Positions 44,624 to 55,779 of a DNA stretch of 64,000 nt are shown one piece after another. Below the pieces are notes generated by a model, which made no database searches, was not told the DNA's origin, and worked only from the letters and a program-made list of their open reading frames with translations. Source of the stretch: Chionoecetes opilio (Eukaryota; Arthropoda; Malacostraca; Decapoda; Majidae). Position numbers and translations under genes: made by a program. Numbering within the stretch: position 1 is the first letter of the stretch; the number at the start of each line of letters is the position of its first letter. The stretch is from the NCBI GenBank assembly GCA_016584305.1, contig JACEEZ010018548.1, forward strand, positions 55,001 to 119,000. Reading direction: 5' to 3'.

Positions 44624-44899
44624 GTGACGGGTGTAGGTGTCATTTCTGCTGTATGCGTAAGATATTGTGAAATCGAGCGTTACATTGTGAAGTCTGGTTT
44701 AGGTAGTGTGGTGATACAACACATGTGGTCATGTGGTCGTAAGCCACAACTCACAAGTGATCAGATCACCCTTATCTACTCCCTACACATTGTACACAAG
44801 GCTGGTTTTAGACCAAAAGAGTTTGCAGAGGAGGCAAAAGTCTCACTAAGAAGTGTAGTGTGCTGGTTGAAACAAATTCGCGACACAACCGATAGATAA
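44624..44899 (+). pseudogene. Helix-turn-helix-like ORF inside the first intron
   Basis: The frame ends GRKPQLTSDQITLIYSLHIV, HKAGFRPKEFAEEAKVSLRS and VVCWLKQIRDTTDR. This looks like a transposase-type helix-turn-helix (second helix FAEEAK, recognition helix SLRSVVCWLK). It may be a P-transposase exon or the remnant of another element; the surrounding inverted repeats make the latter possible. Confidence 0.45.
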
Positions 44900-44942
44900 C
44901 ATTCCACCTACTCATCTAAATAGGCCTGGTTAGTCAGACTTT

Positions 44943-45655
44943 GGCCCGTACCGAGAGTCATGACGGTAGAGCGACGAACGACGAACGGCAGACCTTCGCT
45001 TACCATAAGAGGGGTTTGTTTTGGAAGGAAGAGCAGCGAGGAAGGTTGAAGACATGGGTATACCCGTGTCTTCGCCTCAACCTTCGATGAATTTTTATTA
45101 CATTCCTAATCTGGAGGGATTAAGAGATATGTTAAAAATATTCTTGCCAATATGTATTTAAGTATAAGTATAAGATTATTAGGTATTACATATGCGGCAA
45201 TAAGTTATTTTAGTGACAATAATGAAGGGGGTTCAGGGTAGCGGGGTGGCTATTGCTTTAGCCGCCGCCATCATCAAGGTCGCTGCCAGAACCCGCCAGC
45301 ACGTTTCTCTTACCGCATATGTTCACATGAGCGGTAAGAGAAACTTACGTATACACGCCTCTACTGTTAATTAACTTCATTTAATATATATTTCATCAAC
45401 TTAATAGCCAATCGCAACGTTTCTGTTGATGTTTTTGATAAGTATAAGGGCAAATTCGCATTATAGACTATTTATAGTCGTACTCTGGCTACACAGTTTG
45501 AAGCAACACTGTTACCAATACATCGCCGCGCGCGTGAGACCTCAACCAACCTGCATTCCTGTCCAGTGTCCACTCCCGGTAACGATTTGAAGGTTTGCCG
45601 CTCGTCGCTACCTCGCCGTTCGTCGCTCTACCGCCTTTAACTCTCGGTACGGGCC
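44943..45655. mobile_element. Foldback element with GGCCCGTACCGAGAG termini
   Basis: The element begins GGCCCGTACCGAGAG and ends with its inverse (45641-45655). A CGACGAACG-repeat block lies just inside each end. Two strong internal hairpins occur: GAAGGTTGAAGACA...CAACCTTC (about 45040-45086) around GGGTATACCC, and GTTTCTCTTACCGC with its inverse (about 45303-45345). No ORF. TTT flanks both ends, too short to prove a duplication. Confidence 0.72.
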
Positions 45656-46879
45656 TTTAACTACGCCAACTACTTTGACTTCCACTGTTTTCGGTTAGAA
45701 ACAGTTTTTTTCTGATACATTATGATGTGTCGTGTGGTGGTGCCTCTGAAGCGGAGGAGGGGTTGTCAAAGATGAAAATAGAGGGCGAGGAACGGGGTGG
45801 TGTGAAAGATGAAGTGAGGAGTGGTCGTGGTGGGTGAGTCGTGTCGGTGAGTAAGTGAGTTGAGTAGTCAGGTGTCAGACCGTGTCATCTTCTGTGGCTG
45901 CACTATTTACCATTGCAATTTCTTCGTGCAATCTTCTTAACTTCATTTACTTAACATTCATTTATTAGGGCGACGATGGCCAATCAGACCGCTTATGTAA
46001 TTTTACTTAATGGACTTTAAAACTGCGACCGCGGGTGAGCGCGCCCCGTGTCAAGGACACTTGTGCTGCAACGTCTCACGAGCTACATTGCCAAGTGTAA
46101 TGGAAGGTATACAGAGTTGTTGTTTTACCCTCAAATCGCAAGCCATTCATAAAACCGTGCAGCTGTATTATGAAAATAGTTAACGTAACAGCTAACAGTT
46201 TGAGAGAGATCATCAGCCTGTCAACGGTGAACGATAATCAACAATGCGGGAATCCCATGACCACCCCCGAGAGATCAACATAGACTGGTTTGAGTATAGT
46301 TAGTTTGTTAATAAGTTTGTATCATGGTGTAATTAGTAAATTTATATAAAATTATTTGCTTATGAGTATGTAGCCAGGTCTAGTTTGTTTATTGTTTGTT
46401 TATTATTGTGCAGCCTCGGTAGGGTAGTAAAATACTTTATTTGTGTAGCCTGGTTTAGTTTGTTTATTGATGTGCAGACTAGTTAGTTTGTTTGTAAGTT
46501 TATAGCATTGTATAATTTATTTATTGTTTATTAGCATGTAGCCTGCTTAGTGAAATAGTTTGTTTATTAGTGCGAGCATAGTTTAATGACAATTTTTTAT
46601 TAGTGTGTAATTCGACAACCCCTGGCATGCATGGAAAACTTGGCACCTGAAAGGGTTGACCATGGTAAGCCAGGTGATTTTGAACATTCATTACGGTACT
46701 GAAAAATAACATTGCGTTTCAAGTACTTGCAAGAACCACATAAAAATGATTATAAGAATGTAGTATTCATTTGTTTGTTTTCTGAATATGTATACAGGTA
46801 TTATACTTTATCATAATGCACATATCAATAACCTGCAAATTAAAAATTATAGTTGGCACGCAGAGTTATACTGAAGTAA

Positions 46880-46915
46880 GAAAGCACAAAGTGTTGAAAA
46901 GGTTGCCGACCCCTG
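46880..46915. mobile_element. hAT-like terminus (right end)
   Basis: AAAAGGTTGCCGACCCCTG is the inverse of a common hAT end (CAGGGGTCGGCAACC). A related end, TTCGACAACCCCTG, lies at about 46609-46622. No matching left terminus or 8-bp duplication was found. Confidence 0.45.
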
Positions 46916-47044
46916 ATAGAAGTAAAGTGGTGCGGAGTATACGCTTTGGTGTGTAGCCTGGTTTAATTAATTTATTGCCAACCTTTACAATATTTTCCTA
47001 AAATGGAAATAACTTACAGAACCATAATGAATGCGTTTTTTCAG

Positions 47045-47490
47045 CACTGCTAAATCTAAGAAGAAGACCGTTGATCGAGCCACATCCATGACATCTTCGT
47101 CAACCAGGCGTGAGGCTGCAAACTGTCTCATCCAGGAGCAGAACGAGGCTATGTTCATAACAGAGAGGGTGGACTCCATCGACAGCATGTGGGATAAGCT
47201 GTCTAAGGTAGCCACAGTTGTTGAAAGGATGCTAATAGGATGCTTTGACTTTTTTGTATGTAGATGTGACAGTAGCAACTGACATATTTTATTATTATCA
47301 GGAGAGACTACCAGCTGACTATGTCATGACGAAGGTTGTGCTTCCTGGATGCGGACAGTATGCCATCACCATCAGGATGGAGGAGCTGAATGATGTGATG
47401 GGACTTCCTGTTATCAAGAGAAATCTGACCATCTATCCAAGTCTTCAATTCAGGATGCATGCGTGTGGCACTGAAGTGTCAGTACGTAAG
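47045..47490 (+). pseudogene. P transposase exons, N-terminal linker region
   Basis: Two exons. 47045-47207 follows TTTTTTCAG and reads KKKTVDRATSMTSSSTRREA and ERVDSIDSMWDKLSK, ending at AAG/GTAGCC. 47302-47490 follows TTATTATCAG and reads ERLPADYVMTKVVLPGCGQY and PSLQFRMHACGTEVSVRK, ending at AAG/GTAATT. Heptad-like spacing in the first suggests a coiled coil. Exact donors are uncertain by a few bases. Confidence 0.6.
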
Positions 47491-47655
47491 GTAATTAGGT
47501 TAATAATAAACAGTGGGGTCCTTGCCCGTCCCCTCACACATAATTTGAGTGTGTCTTCTGAGTAACGTTTTAAGCTTGTATGCAGGTGTACGTACGTAGA
47601 AATGTGGTCGTCAGTAATATTTTTCACCCATTAATGCATAATGTCTTGCTTCTAG

Positions 47656-48117
47656 GCTTCAAAGCTCCCGGTCAGGTCTGGCAGCTTCAGTTCCACAAGT
47701 GAGGTGCTTAACGTCTTGGCCCGTTTGAAGACGCTCACCGCCGACACTAACGACCTCATGATGTCGGCTGTGGAGCAGTTGGAAAGAGTCAGCAAGGAGT
47801 GTTGCAATGAGGAATCATTCCTCATGTGCCAGTTTGCATCGGAGCAGCTGCGGCTGGTGTCCTTGCCGCTCAGGTGCAGGCGCTACAGCCCGATGCTCAT
47901 GAGTGCGGCCATGGTGTGGTACAGGACCAGTCCCAAACTGTACGATGACCTGTACAATTCCGGCTTCCTGGTATTGCCTCACAGGTCAAGAATCAGGAGA
48001 CTTACCTCTGCGCTCAGCGTAAAGGATGGTCTTGAGATTGGCACCATCAAGTACTTGAAAATGAGGGTCGCCAAACTCACTTCCAGGGAGAAGCTAATCA
48101 ACCTGGCAATGGACGAG
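47656..48117 (+). pseudogene. P transposase exon, start of catalytic core
   Basis: After TTGCTTCTAG: ASKLPVRSGSFSSTSEVLNV, EQLERVSKECCNEESFLMCQ, FASEQLRLVSLPLRCRRYSP, MSAAMVWYRTSPKLYDDLYN, SGFLVLPHRSRIRRLTSAL and EKLINLAMDE, then the donor GTACATA. FASEQL, Y-DDL-NSG and LPHxSRIR are recurrent P-transposase features preceding the first catalytic Asp, here the Asp of AMDE. The frame is fully open. Confidence 0.8.
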
Positions 48118-48201
48118 GTACATAATATACTTGTAGAACAAATGTTAATTGTTAATTGCTGTGGAAATGCATGTGACATTAATTTCATCAATGATTTACA
48201 G

Positions 48202-48812
48202 GTGTACACTGCTAGAGCGGTGGAGTTGGCCGGCGGTCGAGTCTACGGCGACAGCAAAGACGGTGTCACTAACACCATCTTCTGCACCCACATTGCATCA
48301 GTGGCTGGCAGGTAAGGGTACTGTCCCAATGTGTATGTTTATTGTGTACACATTTGACATAGACAATGCCCTTATAGTCCGTAAAACTCAAATCCTGAGA
48401 TTTCCCGGAATACGTACAGTGATCCACGGTTAATGTTTTGAATCTCACGTGGCCTATGTATTTACGCACCTTCCACTTTGGCAGATACGAGGACCTGGTC
48501 ACTATGTCGCCTGTGTCACACATCACGACCGAAGGCATCAAAGGCATCTTCCTGAAGGTTCTGAAGGCTCTGGCGGAGATCGGGTTCACCGTGGTGTCAG
48601 TCACTACTGACGGGCACCGCACGAACCAGAGCTTCCACAACTCGCTCGGTGATGATGACCGTCATCCTGAGTACATCAGGAACCCGTACAATTCTGAACC
48701 AGACGCTCATGTGTATTACACCATTTTCGACACGGTGCACTTGTTCAAGAACATGTACCTCAACCTCCTGAACAAGAAGACTCTTCTCTGCCCACCCATC
48801 TCAGACTCAGAG
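48202..48812 (+). pseudogene. P transposase exons, RNase H-like core
   Basis: Exon 48202-48311: VYTARAVELAGGRVYGDSKD and GVTNTIFCTHIASVAG, ending CAG/GTAAGG. Exon 48485-48812 (after TTGGCAG): YEDLVTMSPVSHITTEGIKG, FTVVSVTTDGHRTNQSFHNS (second acidic position and Asn), HVYYTIFDTVHLFKNMYLNL (the DxxHLxKN motif), ending GAG/GTACGA. The spacing agrees with P-superfamily transposases. Both exons are open. Confidence 0.82.
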
Positions 48813-49072
48813 GTACGATAAATTGTTTATCTTCATATCACGCTTCCAAATGTAAAGGGTTGCGTGTAATTGAGTAACTTTTTATTCAAATCATCCTGGT
48901 AATGTGGATGATGCCATTATAGCTCTCTCAATCCTCAGTCATTTTCTGATTGTTCATGGAGATCAGGCATTTAGTCGGCCCAAAGCGGTTGTAAATCGTG
49001 TGCATGATATGTTTATTTGCATGCATGTAAATTATAGTTTTTTTTGCCTAAAAGACTATTTTCTTCTTCCAG

Positions 49073-49155
49073 AGTCCTCTGCCCGTGCAGTTTGATCTCC
49101 TCGTCCAGCTGTAAAATATGGAGTATGGCGCTGAGGCAAAGATGGCCCACAAGTA
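49073..49155 (+). pseudogene. Small P transposase exon with stop
   Basis: After CTTCTTCCAG: SPLPVQFDLLVQL, then TAA, then NMEYGAEAKMAHK and a GTACGTA donor. The stop in an otherwise coding exon is a second inactivating lesion. Confidence 0.55.
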
Positions 49156-49263
49156 CGTACTGCTTGACACTGTAACTATCTAATGACGCTGTCACTAGAG
49201 CAAGCGATTTGGAAAACAATTTCCAAATGTTGCAAAAGTTCATGTTTGCAGAGTGCTCTAGGA

Positions 49264-49760
49264 CAGTGTTCTTCAAACTTTTTTCATCGCGACCCAGTTT
49301 GATTTTATGCATTACATTCACGACCCTATTATACGTCTGTAGCTGCTTTATCTTTCCGATGTGATCTATTTTTTACAATTACATACATACATATGCATAT
49401 AAATCGGTATACATATATACATACATACATGCATCTATGCATTCAAAATAATTGCATATATGAGTTTGTCACTGTAAATTTTATCTATTAAAAGTATTTA
49501 AAAAATGAATATGTAGAAGTGTTCTGTAAATTGTAACTACGTAAGTAGAGAAAAATAGTATTAATTGATTGACAAGTGAAAATTTTGCGTACAAGTTCTG
49601 CCTTCTCCCATCAGCATTCTCTCTCTCTCTCTCTTTCTTTCTCTCTTATTAATGCATTTCACATATTGATTATATAATTATCAGTTTACGATGTGGTGAC
49701 CCACTGAGCAAAGGCTTGCGACCCAGTATTGGGTCGCAAGCCGTACTTTGAAGAACCCTG
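49264..49760. mobile_element. hAT MITE (497 bp) with perfect 8-bp duplication
   Basis: The element starts CAGTGTTCTTCAAACTTTTT and ends CTTTGAAGAACCCTG, imperfect inverted hAT-type ends. It is flanked by CTCTAGGA on both sides (49256-49263 and 49761-49768). GCGACCCAG near the left end pairs with CTGGGTCGC-type sequence near the right end. No ORF. A CT tract lies at 49619-49640. Confidence 0.93.
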
Positions 49761-49836
49761 CTCTAGGATATATGTTATTACAACAATTACGATATTTATG
49801 TTTTGAATAACTTAGATTTTCACTATGTGTCTATGT

Positions 49837-52823
49837 CAGTGGTTCTCAACCTTTTTCACTCCATTCCCCCCTTCATGAATTCTCAACATTCGTGTGGCTC
49901 CCCTTCATTTTTCTCCCAAATCCCACCCCGCCAAAAAAGGTATAAAAAAAAAAAAAAAAAAAATGTTGATGAAGAGAACACCCTTGCTTTATTACAAAGT
50001 TTACAGTCATAATTATCTTATATTTGATAGATTTCTGTGATATGCTTAACTTACATCACTTGCCTACAAAAGACTAGCGGACACTAGCAAATTTGAATCT
50101 GGTTGGGAAAAAGTTCAATTAATCTCTGCATATTTTATCACACATCAGTGGGAAGGCTGATATTGTTTCTTTTCAGTCAGTTGACGAATCCGAGGTTGTG
50201 TCACTGACAATGCACATCTCATGTCGGGGTCCACATCCAATCGGTTCCGGCTCTTATTCTTGATTTGTAGAAGGGTGGAGAAACCAGACTCACATAAATA
50301 GGTAGTTGAAAAAGGCAAGAGTAGTCGAAGTGCAATCTCACTGACTTTTGGATATGACTGATGCATTGAACACCAGAATACATTCAGAGATTTTTCTTCA
50401 TAGAGATATTTGGCAACAGAATCATGTTTGAGATCAAGGAACTCGTCCTGAACATCACTGGGAATGGTAGTAATATCAAGAATGCCAGAGAATGGATTCA
50501 TTACCAACTTCCCTTCTTCCTCCTCGAATTCTGGGAAGTACCTATTAAGTTCACTTTCCAAGGATCTCAGATGCTGAGTGATTTCAGTTTTAAGTAATGG
50601 GTCAAGCAGACTATCTTCTTCATTCTCGTCAAGGACAGCTGAAAGGTTTTCAAACATGGCAACATTCCCGGCACCGACTTTCCTTTGCCAATTCTGGAGC
50701 TTGGCAAGAAATCCACGAAGACAATCCATCAGGTGAAACACATTTCTTTCCTTGCCCTGTAGCTTCAGATTCAACCTATTTAGCTGCTCAAATATATCTG
50801 CTAAATATGCAAGACGTGGCTCCTACAAAACCTCATTGAAGTGACTCAACAGATCATCTTTCCCTTGCATTTCCAGGAACAATTTAAGCTCCCCCCGAAG
50901 TTCAAACACTCGATTCACATTGCCCTTGGAAAGCCAGCGCACTTTGGAGTAAAAGAGGAGAGCTTCATGCTCCGAATCCATGTCTCTACAAAGGTTCTGG
51001 AAAAGGCGAGAGTTCAGAGCTCCAGCTTTTACAAAGTTGACGCATTTGACCACTGCCTCCAGGATCTTGCAAAGTTCATCAGGGAGGGTTTTCGACGCCA
51101 GTGCAAAACGATGGATCATACAATGAACCCCCTTTGCATTTGGAGCTACTTCCTTGACACGCTTCTGGAACCCTGATTTTGATCCCAGCATCGCTGGAGC
51201 CCCGTCTGTACAGACTCCACAACAATTTTCCCAGGGGATCCTGTTAGCTTTGAAGAAAGAAGATAGCTTTTCCATCACATCTTTAGCTGTTGTGGTCTCA
51301 AGCTGTGTACATAACAGATATTCTTCCTTGATATCACACAAGAAAACATACCTAACAAACACGAGTAGCTGTGCACAAGAACTCAGATCCGTTGACTCAT
51401 CCAGCTGTATTGCAAACATACCAGTTGGAGACGATTTGATCTCCTGTATCACTTTTTCCTTTATGTCATCTGACATTTCATTAATTCTCCTCTTCACTGT
51501 GTGGTTTGACAAGGAAATTTGTTGAATTTTACGTTCACTTGCATCTCCAAGAACACGCTTGACCATCTTTAAAGTACATGGCTTGATTAAGGTTTCACCA
51601 ATTGTGTGGGGCTTCTTTTGCTTCGCTATTTCGAGGGCAACCTCGTATGATGCCTCAACTACACTTGACGTCTGTTGTTGGAAAGCACCAGTCGCATCCA
51701 GTTTCTGTTTTCCCAAACTACTTTCGTGGCGCCTGAAGAAATCGGGGTCTTTCTCAGCATACTGTGGATGGATGGTCAGCAAATGATGCTTCAAATTACT
51801 AGGCCTCATAGAATCGTTCCCCAGCACTTTGAAGCACAGTACACACTGAGGTTTCTCGATGCCATTAGCGAGGATTGATGTAAATCCGTAGTTAATGTAC
51901 TCTTCACTGTACTTCCGCTTCTTACTAACACTAGTAGCCATCGCAAATCTACGGAAAATAAAGAAGACAGAACATCAGAACAAACATTAAGTGATAAGAC
52001 AAAAGAATGATAATGAAGGACAGATAAATAGGACAAGTGATAAAATGACAAACACACAAATATCCACATACATAACACATCCATGGACTCACAAATTAAG
52101 CACGCACACAGTCATACACAAACATACACACAGAGAGAGTAAAGATGATAAACATTCACACTCAAGCTAGCAAGCTGAAATGTACTTTCTACAGCAAGAA
52201 CACGCCTCCTTTGACAAGCACTGCCCCAATTGAAATAATAAGAAGAATAACGAGTCACATCAATATTAGCACTAAAAAAAAAAAACAGGAATACCTAAGT
52301 AGGGAATGTGCATGAAAAACAATGATACCAAAAAATAAGAAATATTTCACACACGAAAAACAGCGACCGCATTTATAATTGTCGAACAAAATAAGTAACA
52401 CAGTATATGGTTCAGAATCAATTATACCCACATGTTTAGGTGATGATATCCCAGGCCACACTGAGATCATTCGATCACCTCTCTCCCTCTGTCTCCCGGT
52501 GACTCACCCTCACTCACCGCCCGTGTCTCTCACCCGTCTCATACGCGTTCGTTCTCCTCCGCGTTTTCTACCACACCTACACTGCACACACAATTACAAT
52601 TTTGCACACATACATACATACACACGTACACACACATTCGTAACAATATTATGTAACAACATTTTATTGTCAACTTAATGATTAATCAATTAATTATTAA
52701 AACAAGAAAATTTTCTTTGCCAGGACAGTGATGCAAGTTTTTTTTTTTATTCAGATTCCTAACATTATTTATAAATGTATAATTTGCAACAGCCCACCAT
52801 GGCCCCCAGATTGAGAACCACTT
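49837..52823 (-). mobile_element. hAT transposon with transposase (ZBED/Charlie-like)
   Basis: Termini: CAGTGGTTCTCAACCTTTTT at 49837 and GATTGAGAACCACTT ending at 52823, inverted with small differences. The interior carries a hAT transposase on the minus strand (51941-50145). The 2.99-kb length is normal for hAT. An 8-bp duplication is not evident (GTCTATGT against AAATCTAG), so one end may have changed after insertion. It sits within the P-transposase locus, 70 bp beyond the 497-bp MITE. Confidence 0.87.
50145..51941 (-). pseudogene. hAT transposase (ZBED5-like) with one in-frame stop
   Basis: About 600 codons in one frame, broken only by TAG at 50823-50825. N-terminal BED finger: CVLCFKVLGNDSMRPSNLKH then HLLTIH. 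RNase H-like core: GMFAIQLDESTDLSSCAQLL (first Asp), GVCTDGAPAMLGSKSGFQKR (second Asp), HCMIHRFALASKTLP (conserved C-x2-H), FYSKVRWLSKGNVNRVFELR (RW motif). C-terminal dimerisation region: SEIALRLLLPFSTTYLCESG then FSTLLQIKNKSRNRL. The start Met at 51941 heads a basic KKRKY segment, a plausible nuclear signal. Wording is close to ZBED5/FAM200-type proteins derived from hAT elements. A very recent or mildly damaged copy. Confidence 0.9.
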
Positions 52824-53142
52824 AAATCTAGGCCAACGTAGAGGCTGTGACACTGTGATGTAGTGCCTGATGAACCAACTCATCAGAAAGAGCTTACCAC
52901 GCTAGTCATTTGGAACTCATATTGGTGCATGATGCAATACACAGGACCAACCGGACACTGCGTACTCATTTAAACATTATTCGATAAGGGTGCAATATAA
53001 AAGTGCGATTTTGCATAGTAAGAATTGTTCAAATGCAAAAATGGAATAAGATAAAATCGTCTTAGAACTCCATTTTACATAGGAAATTGGCATGCCAAAG
53101 TTGAGAAAAATAATGTTTGTTATACGGTGTACCCTACTGCAG

Positions 53143-54064
53143 AGGTCTCGTCGGGCTGGCTAACTACTTGCTCGATAGGCACTCAGATCTGCTCGAGTAC
53201 GTCCTTCTCGGCAAGGTACAGTCCGACAAGATCGAGGGCCACTTCGGTCATCTTCGAAAGCTGGCTGGTGGAAACTACTGGGCCAGTGTCCGCCAGTTCA
53301 TGGAGGGTGAGGCAGTTATCAGAGTACGAAGCTTAGTTTGGCTGTCTGGCTACAGTCTGGGCACAGTGACCACTGAGAGGGAAGAGGCGAGACTGCAGCG
53401 ACAGCTGGACGATGGCAAAGTAATCCAAGATCTGGTGGATGCAGCTGTTCATGCCGAGCGTGAGGACCTGGACGAAGGGACCGAGCAAGCCATTGTTCAC
53501 CTGGCCGGTTACCTGGCACGTTCGGTCTTAAAAATTCACAAGTGTGGTTCCTGCTATGACCTCCTCGTGAACAAGAAAACTTCACGTGAACATGCCGAGG
53601 TGAACGTGCAAGTGGGTGACGACGAGGATGTGGAGTTACGCGGGCAGGATGTGGTTGTGGCCGTGAAATCATTCACTGATTTGTTGAGTTGCGGGAGGCT
53701 TGTGTGTCCCTCCCAGTTCGCTGTCTCTCTCACCAAAGACGTGTGCCAAATATACAGGTGGCTTTCGAAGGAGAAGGCGACGAGGTATGCCCTGTTCAGC
53801 TGCAGCAAGCCCAAGGCGGCCTTCCAAAAAGTCATTGTCACCCTTGGGGAGGAAGACGACCAGCTGGCCACATTGCGCTGTGCCAACAACCACTGTTTTC
53901 TCGAGAAGGTGTGCTTCTCAATGCCAGGTGCCCTATTCAATGCTTTCACATCTAATTACAGCAAAGAAAAGAACAGTGAAGGGCATTTCAAGCGTAAAAA
54001 CAGTGCAAGTGTGTCTCGCAACCAGAATACAGACAAGAAGAAAAAGCTGACTGGTTGCAAGTAG
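53143..54064 (+). pseudogene. P transposase last exon (C-terminal domain)
   Basis: After CCTACTGCAG: GLVGLANYLLDRHSDLLEYV, LLGKVQSDKIEGHFGHLRKL, AGGNYWASVRQFMEGEAVIR (the conserved QD-x2-E-x-FG-x2-R...GG-N...PT-x2-QF region, with the catalytic Glu in IEGHF), then AIVHLAGYLARSVLKIHKCG and CYDLLVNKK (a C-x2-C pair). It ends KKKKLTGCK with TAG at 54062. Fully open for 307 codons, which suggests late decay or selection for longer than the first exon. Confidence 0.83.
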
Positions 54065-54324
54065 TATAAGACGTTGAAGGCCGGGTGTTTTGTGTTTATT
54101 GTTCAATAGTGTGTAGCTCACACTCAGGTGAAGCGACTCATGTTGTGGAAAATTTGCGTTTGGGGGGAAGTCGATGATCTCTGAGGGCTTGAATGGGAGG
54201 GTGAAAGGCGGTGTGACCCATTTCACTGGCTGATCTTTACTACTTCTACTGTTTGTTCTCTCTTTCCCTGAGCCTCTACCCTGCCCACCCTTGTAAACAC
54301 GGAGAGTGGTTTTTTTACAATGAT
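54065..54324. other. Putative 3' flank of the P transposase; nothing else seen
   Basis: No polyadenylation signal or terminal repeat was recognised with confidence before the (AT)n region begins. Confidence 0.4.
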
Positions 54325-54776
<452 letters not shown>

Positions 54777-55118
54777 GCGAAGAACCTATGGGCATTTAAT
54801 GAATTAGAAAATATAGAAAAAATGGTAAACAACACTTCCTTCCTGATGTAGATCGAGATAGAAAGTACAGAAGAAAATATGTATGAACAAACTGCTGTTG
54901 CAGAGTTTGCCGGTACGAGTAACACTAAGAATATTATGTGCTGCAGGGTATGTGGTAGAGGAGGATGAATACGTAGGAAATTAGGAATACATACATAGGA
55001 AGAACAGATACAAGACCCTGTGGTCTATAACGAAGGTTTATGCTGAAATACATACTACTAACTAGGGGGGGTGGGGGCACTCAGTAGAGCGCATACCTAC
55101 GCCCGAATATTTCATCAA

Positions 55119-55298
<180 letters not shown>

Positions 55299-55317
55299 TG
55301 CACTCAGTATGAGCGCA

Positions 55318-55474
55318 TACCTCCGGCCGAATATTTCATCAATTGGTTGCCATGGCAACAGTTGTCAATATATTTCACCCAAAATTAAAGCAGTTCTTCC
55401 TTATACCAAATAGACTTGGTATATCGAGTTTGGTCCAAATCTATTCGCAACTTTTCGAGAAATCCTGTATACTA

Positions 55475-55511
<37 letters not shown>

Positions 55512-55554
55512 TCGGGGTGAAAACATAACCCCTCCAACTTCGTTGGCGGAGGTA
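55318..55554. mobile_element. Short interspersed DNA element with TACCTCCG ends and (CAGA)n core
   Basis: Begins TACCTCCGGCCGAA and ends TTCGTTGGCGGAGGTA; the outer 8 bp are perfect inverted repeats. It holds a (CAGA)n tract at 55479-55510 and no ORF. A truncated relative of its left end lies at 55079-55120 across the (AT)n tract. Confidence 0.6.
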
Positions 55555-55779
55555 ACTAACAAACCACATGTAAGATATCAGAAAACAGTTGGAAAAGGAT
55601 ACCATGCACCTAAAGAGGATAGAAACATGCACATTTCATAGGGAAGAATGAGATGAATGTAGTATTTTAACATAGCTACCGCTAACACTAATCAATCTTG
55701 GGGATGTTAATAAGATAACTCGCGGGACAATATTAAAACAAATTTTAAAGTATGCATCTAATCTGTATATAAATGTAGT

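Larger units (their letters stand above)
44437..45688. repeat. Perfect 28-bp inverted repeat pair bracketing 1.25 kb
   Basis: ACAGTGGAAGTCAAAGTAG... at 44437-44464 recurs inverted, without mismatch, at 45661-45688. The enclosed DNA holds the helix-turn-helix ORF and a foldback element. No matching target duplication is seen outside. Confidence 0.75.
44085..54064 (+). pseudogene. P-superfamily (THAP) transposase gene relic, multi-exon, with nested insertions
   Basis: A plus-strand gene whose exons read in order: THAP DNA-binding domain, coiled-coil region, RNase H-like catalytic core (first Asp in AMDE at the end of the 47656-48117 exon, then TTDGHRTN, then FDTVHLFKNM), and the C-terminal IEGHFGHLRKLAGGNY block typical of P transposases. 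GT/AG boundaries flank most exons. A stop at codon 9 of the THAP exon, a TAA in the small 49073 exon and an apparent gap in coding between 49155 and 53143 show it is dead. The 10-kb span is inflated by foldback and hAT insertions. Introns and lack of clear terminal repeats leave open a domesticated origin before decay. Confidence 0.8.

Noticed and set aside
44936..45658. TTTAA/TTAA duplication for the GGCCCGTACC foldback
   Set aside because: Only TTT is common to both sides; TTAA occurs at the right side alone.
49829..52831. 8-bp target duplication for the 3-kb hAT
   Set aside because: The flanking octamers (GTCTATGT and AAATCTAG) do not match, so none is claimed.
53554..53949. 131-codon minus-strand ORF
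   Set aside because: Antisense shadow of the open last exon of the P transposase.
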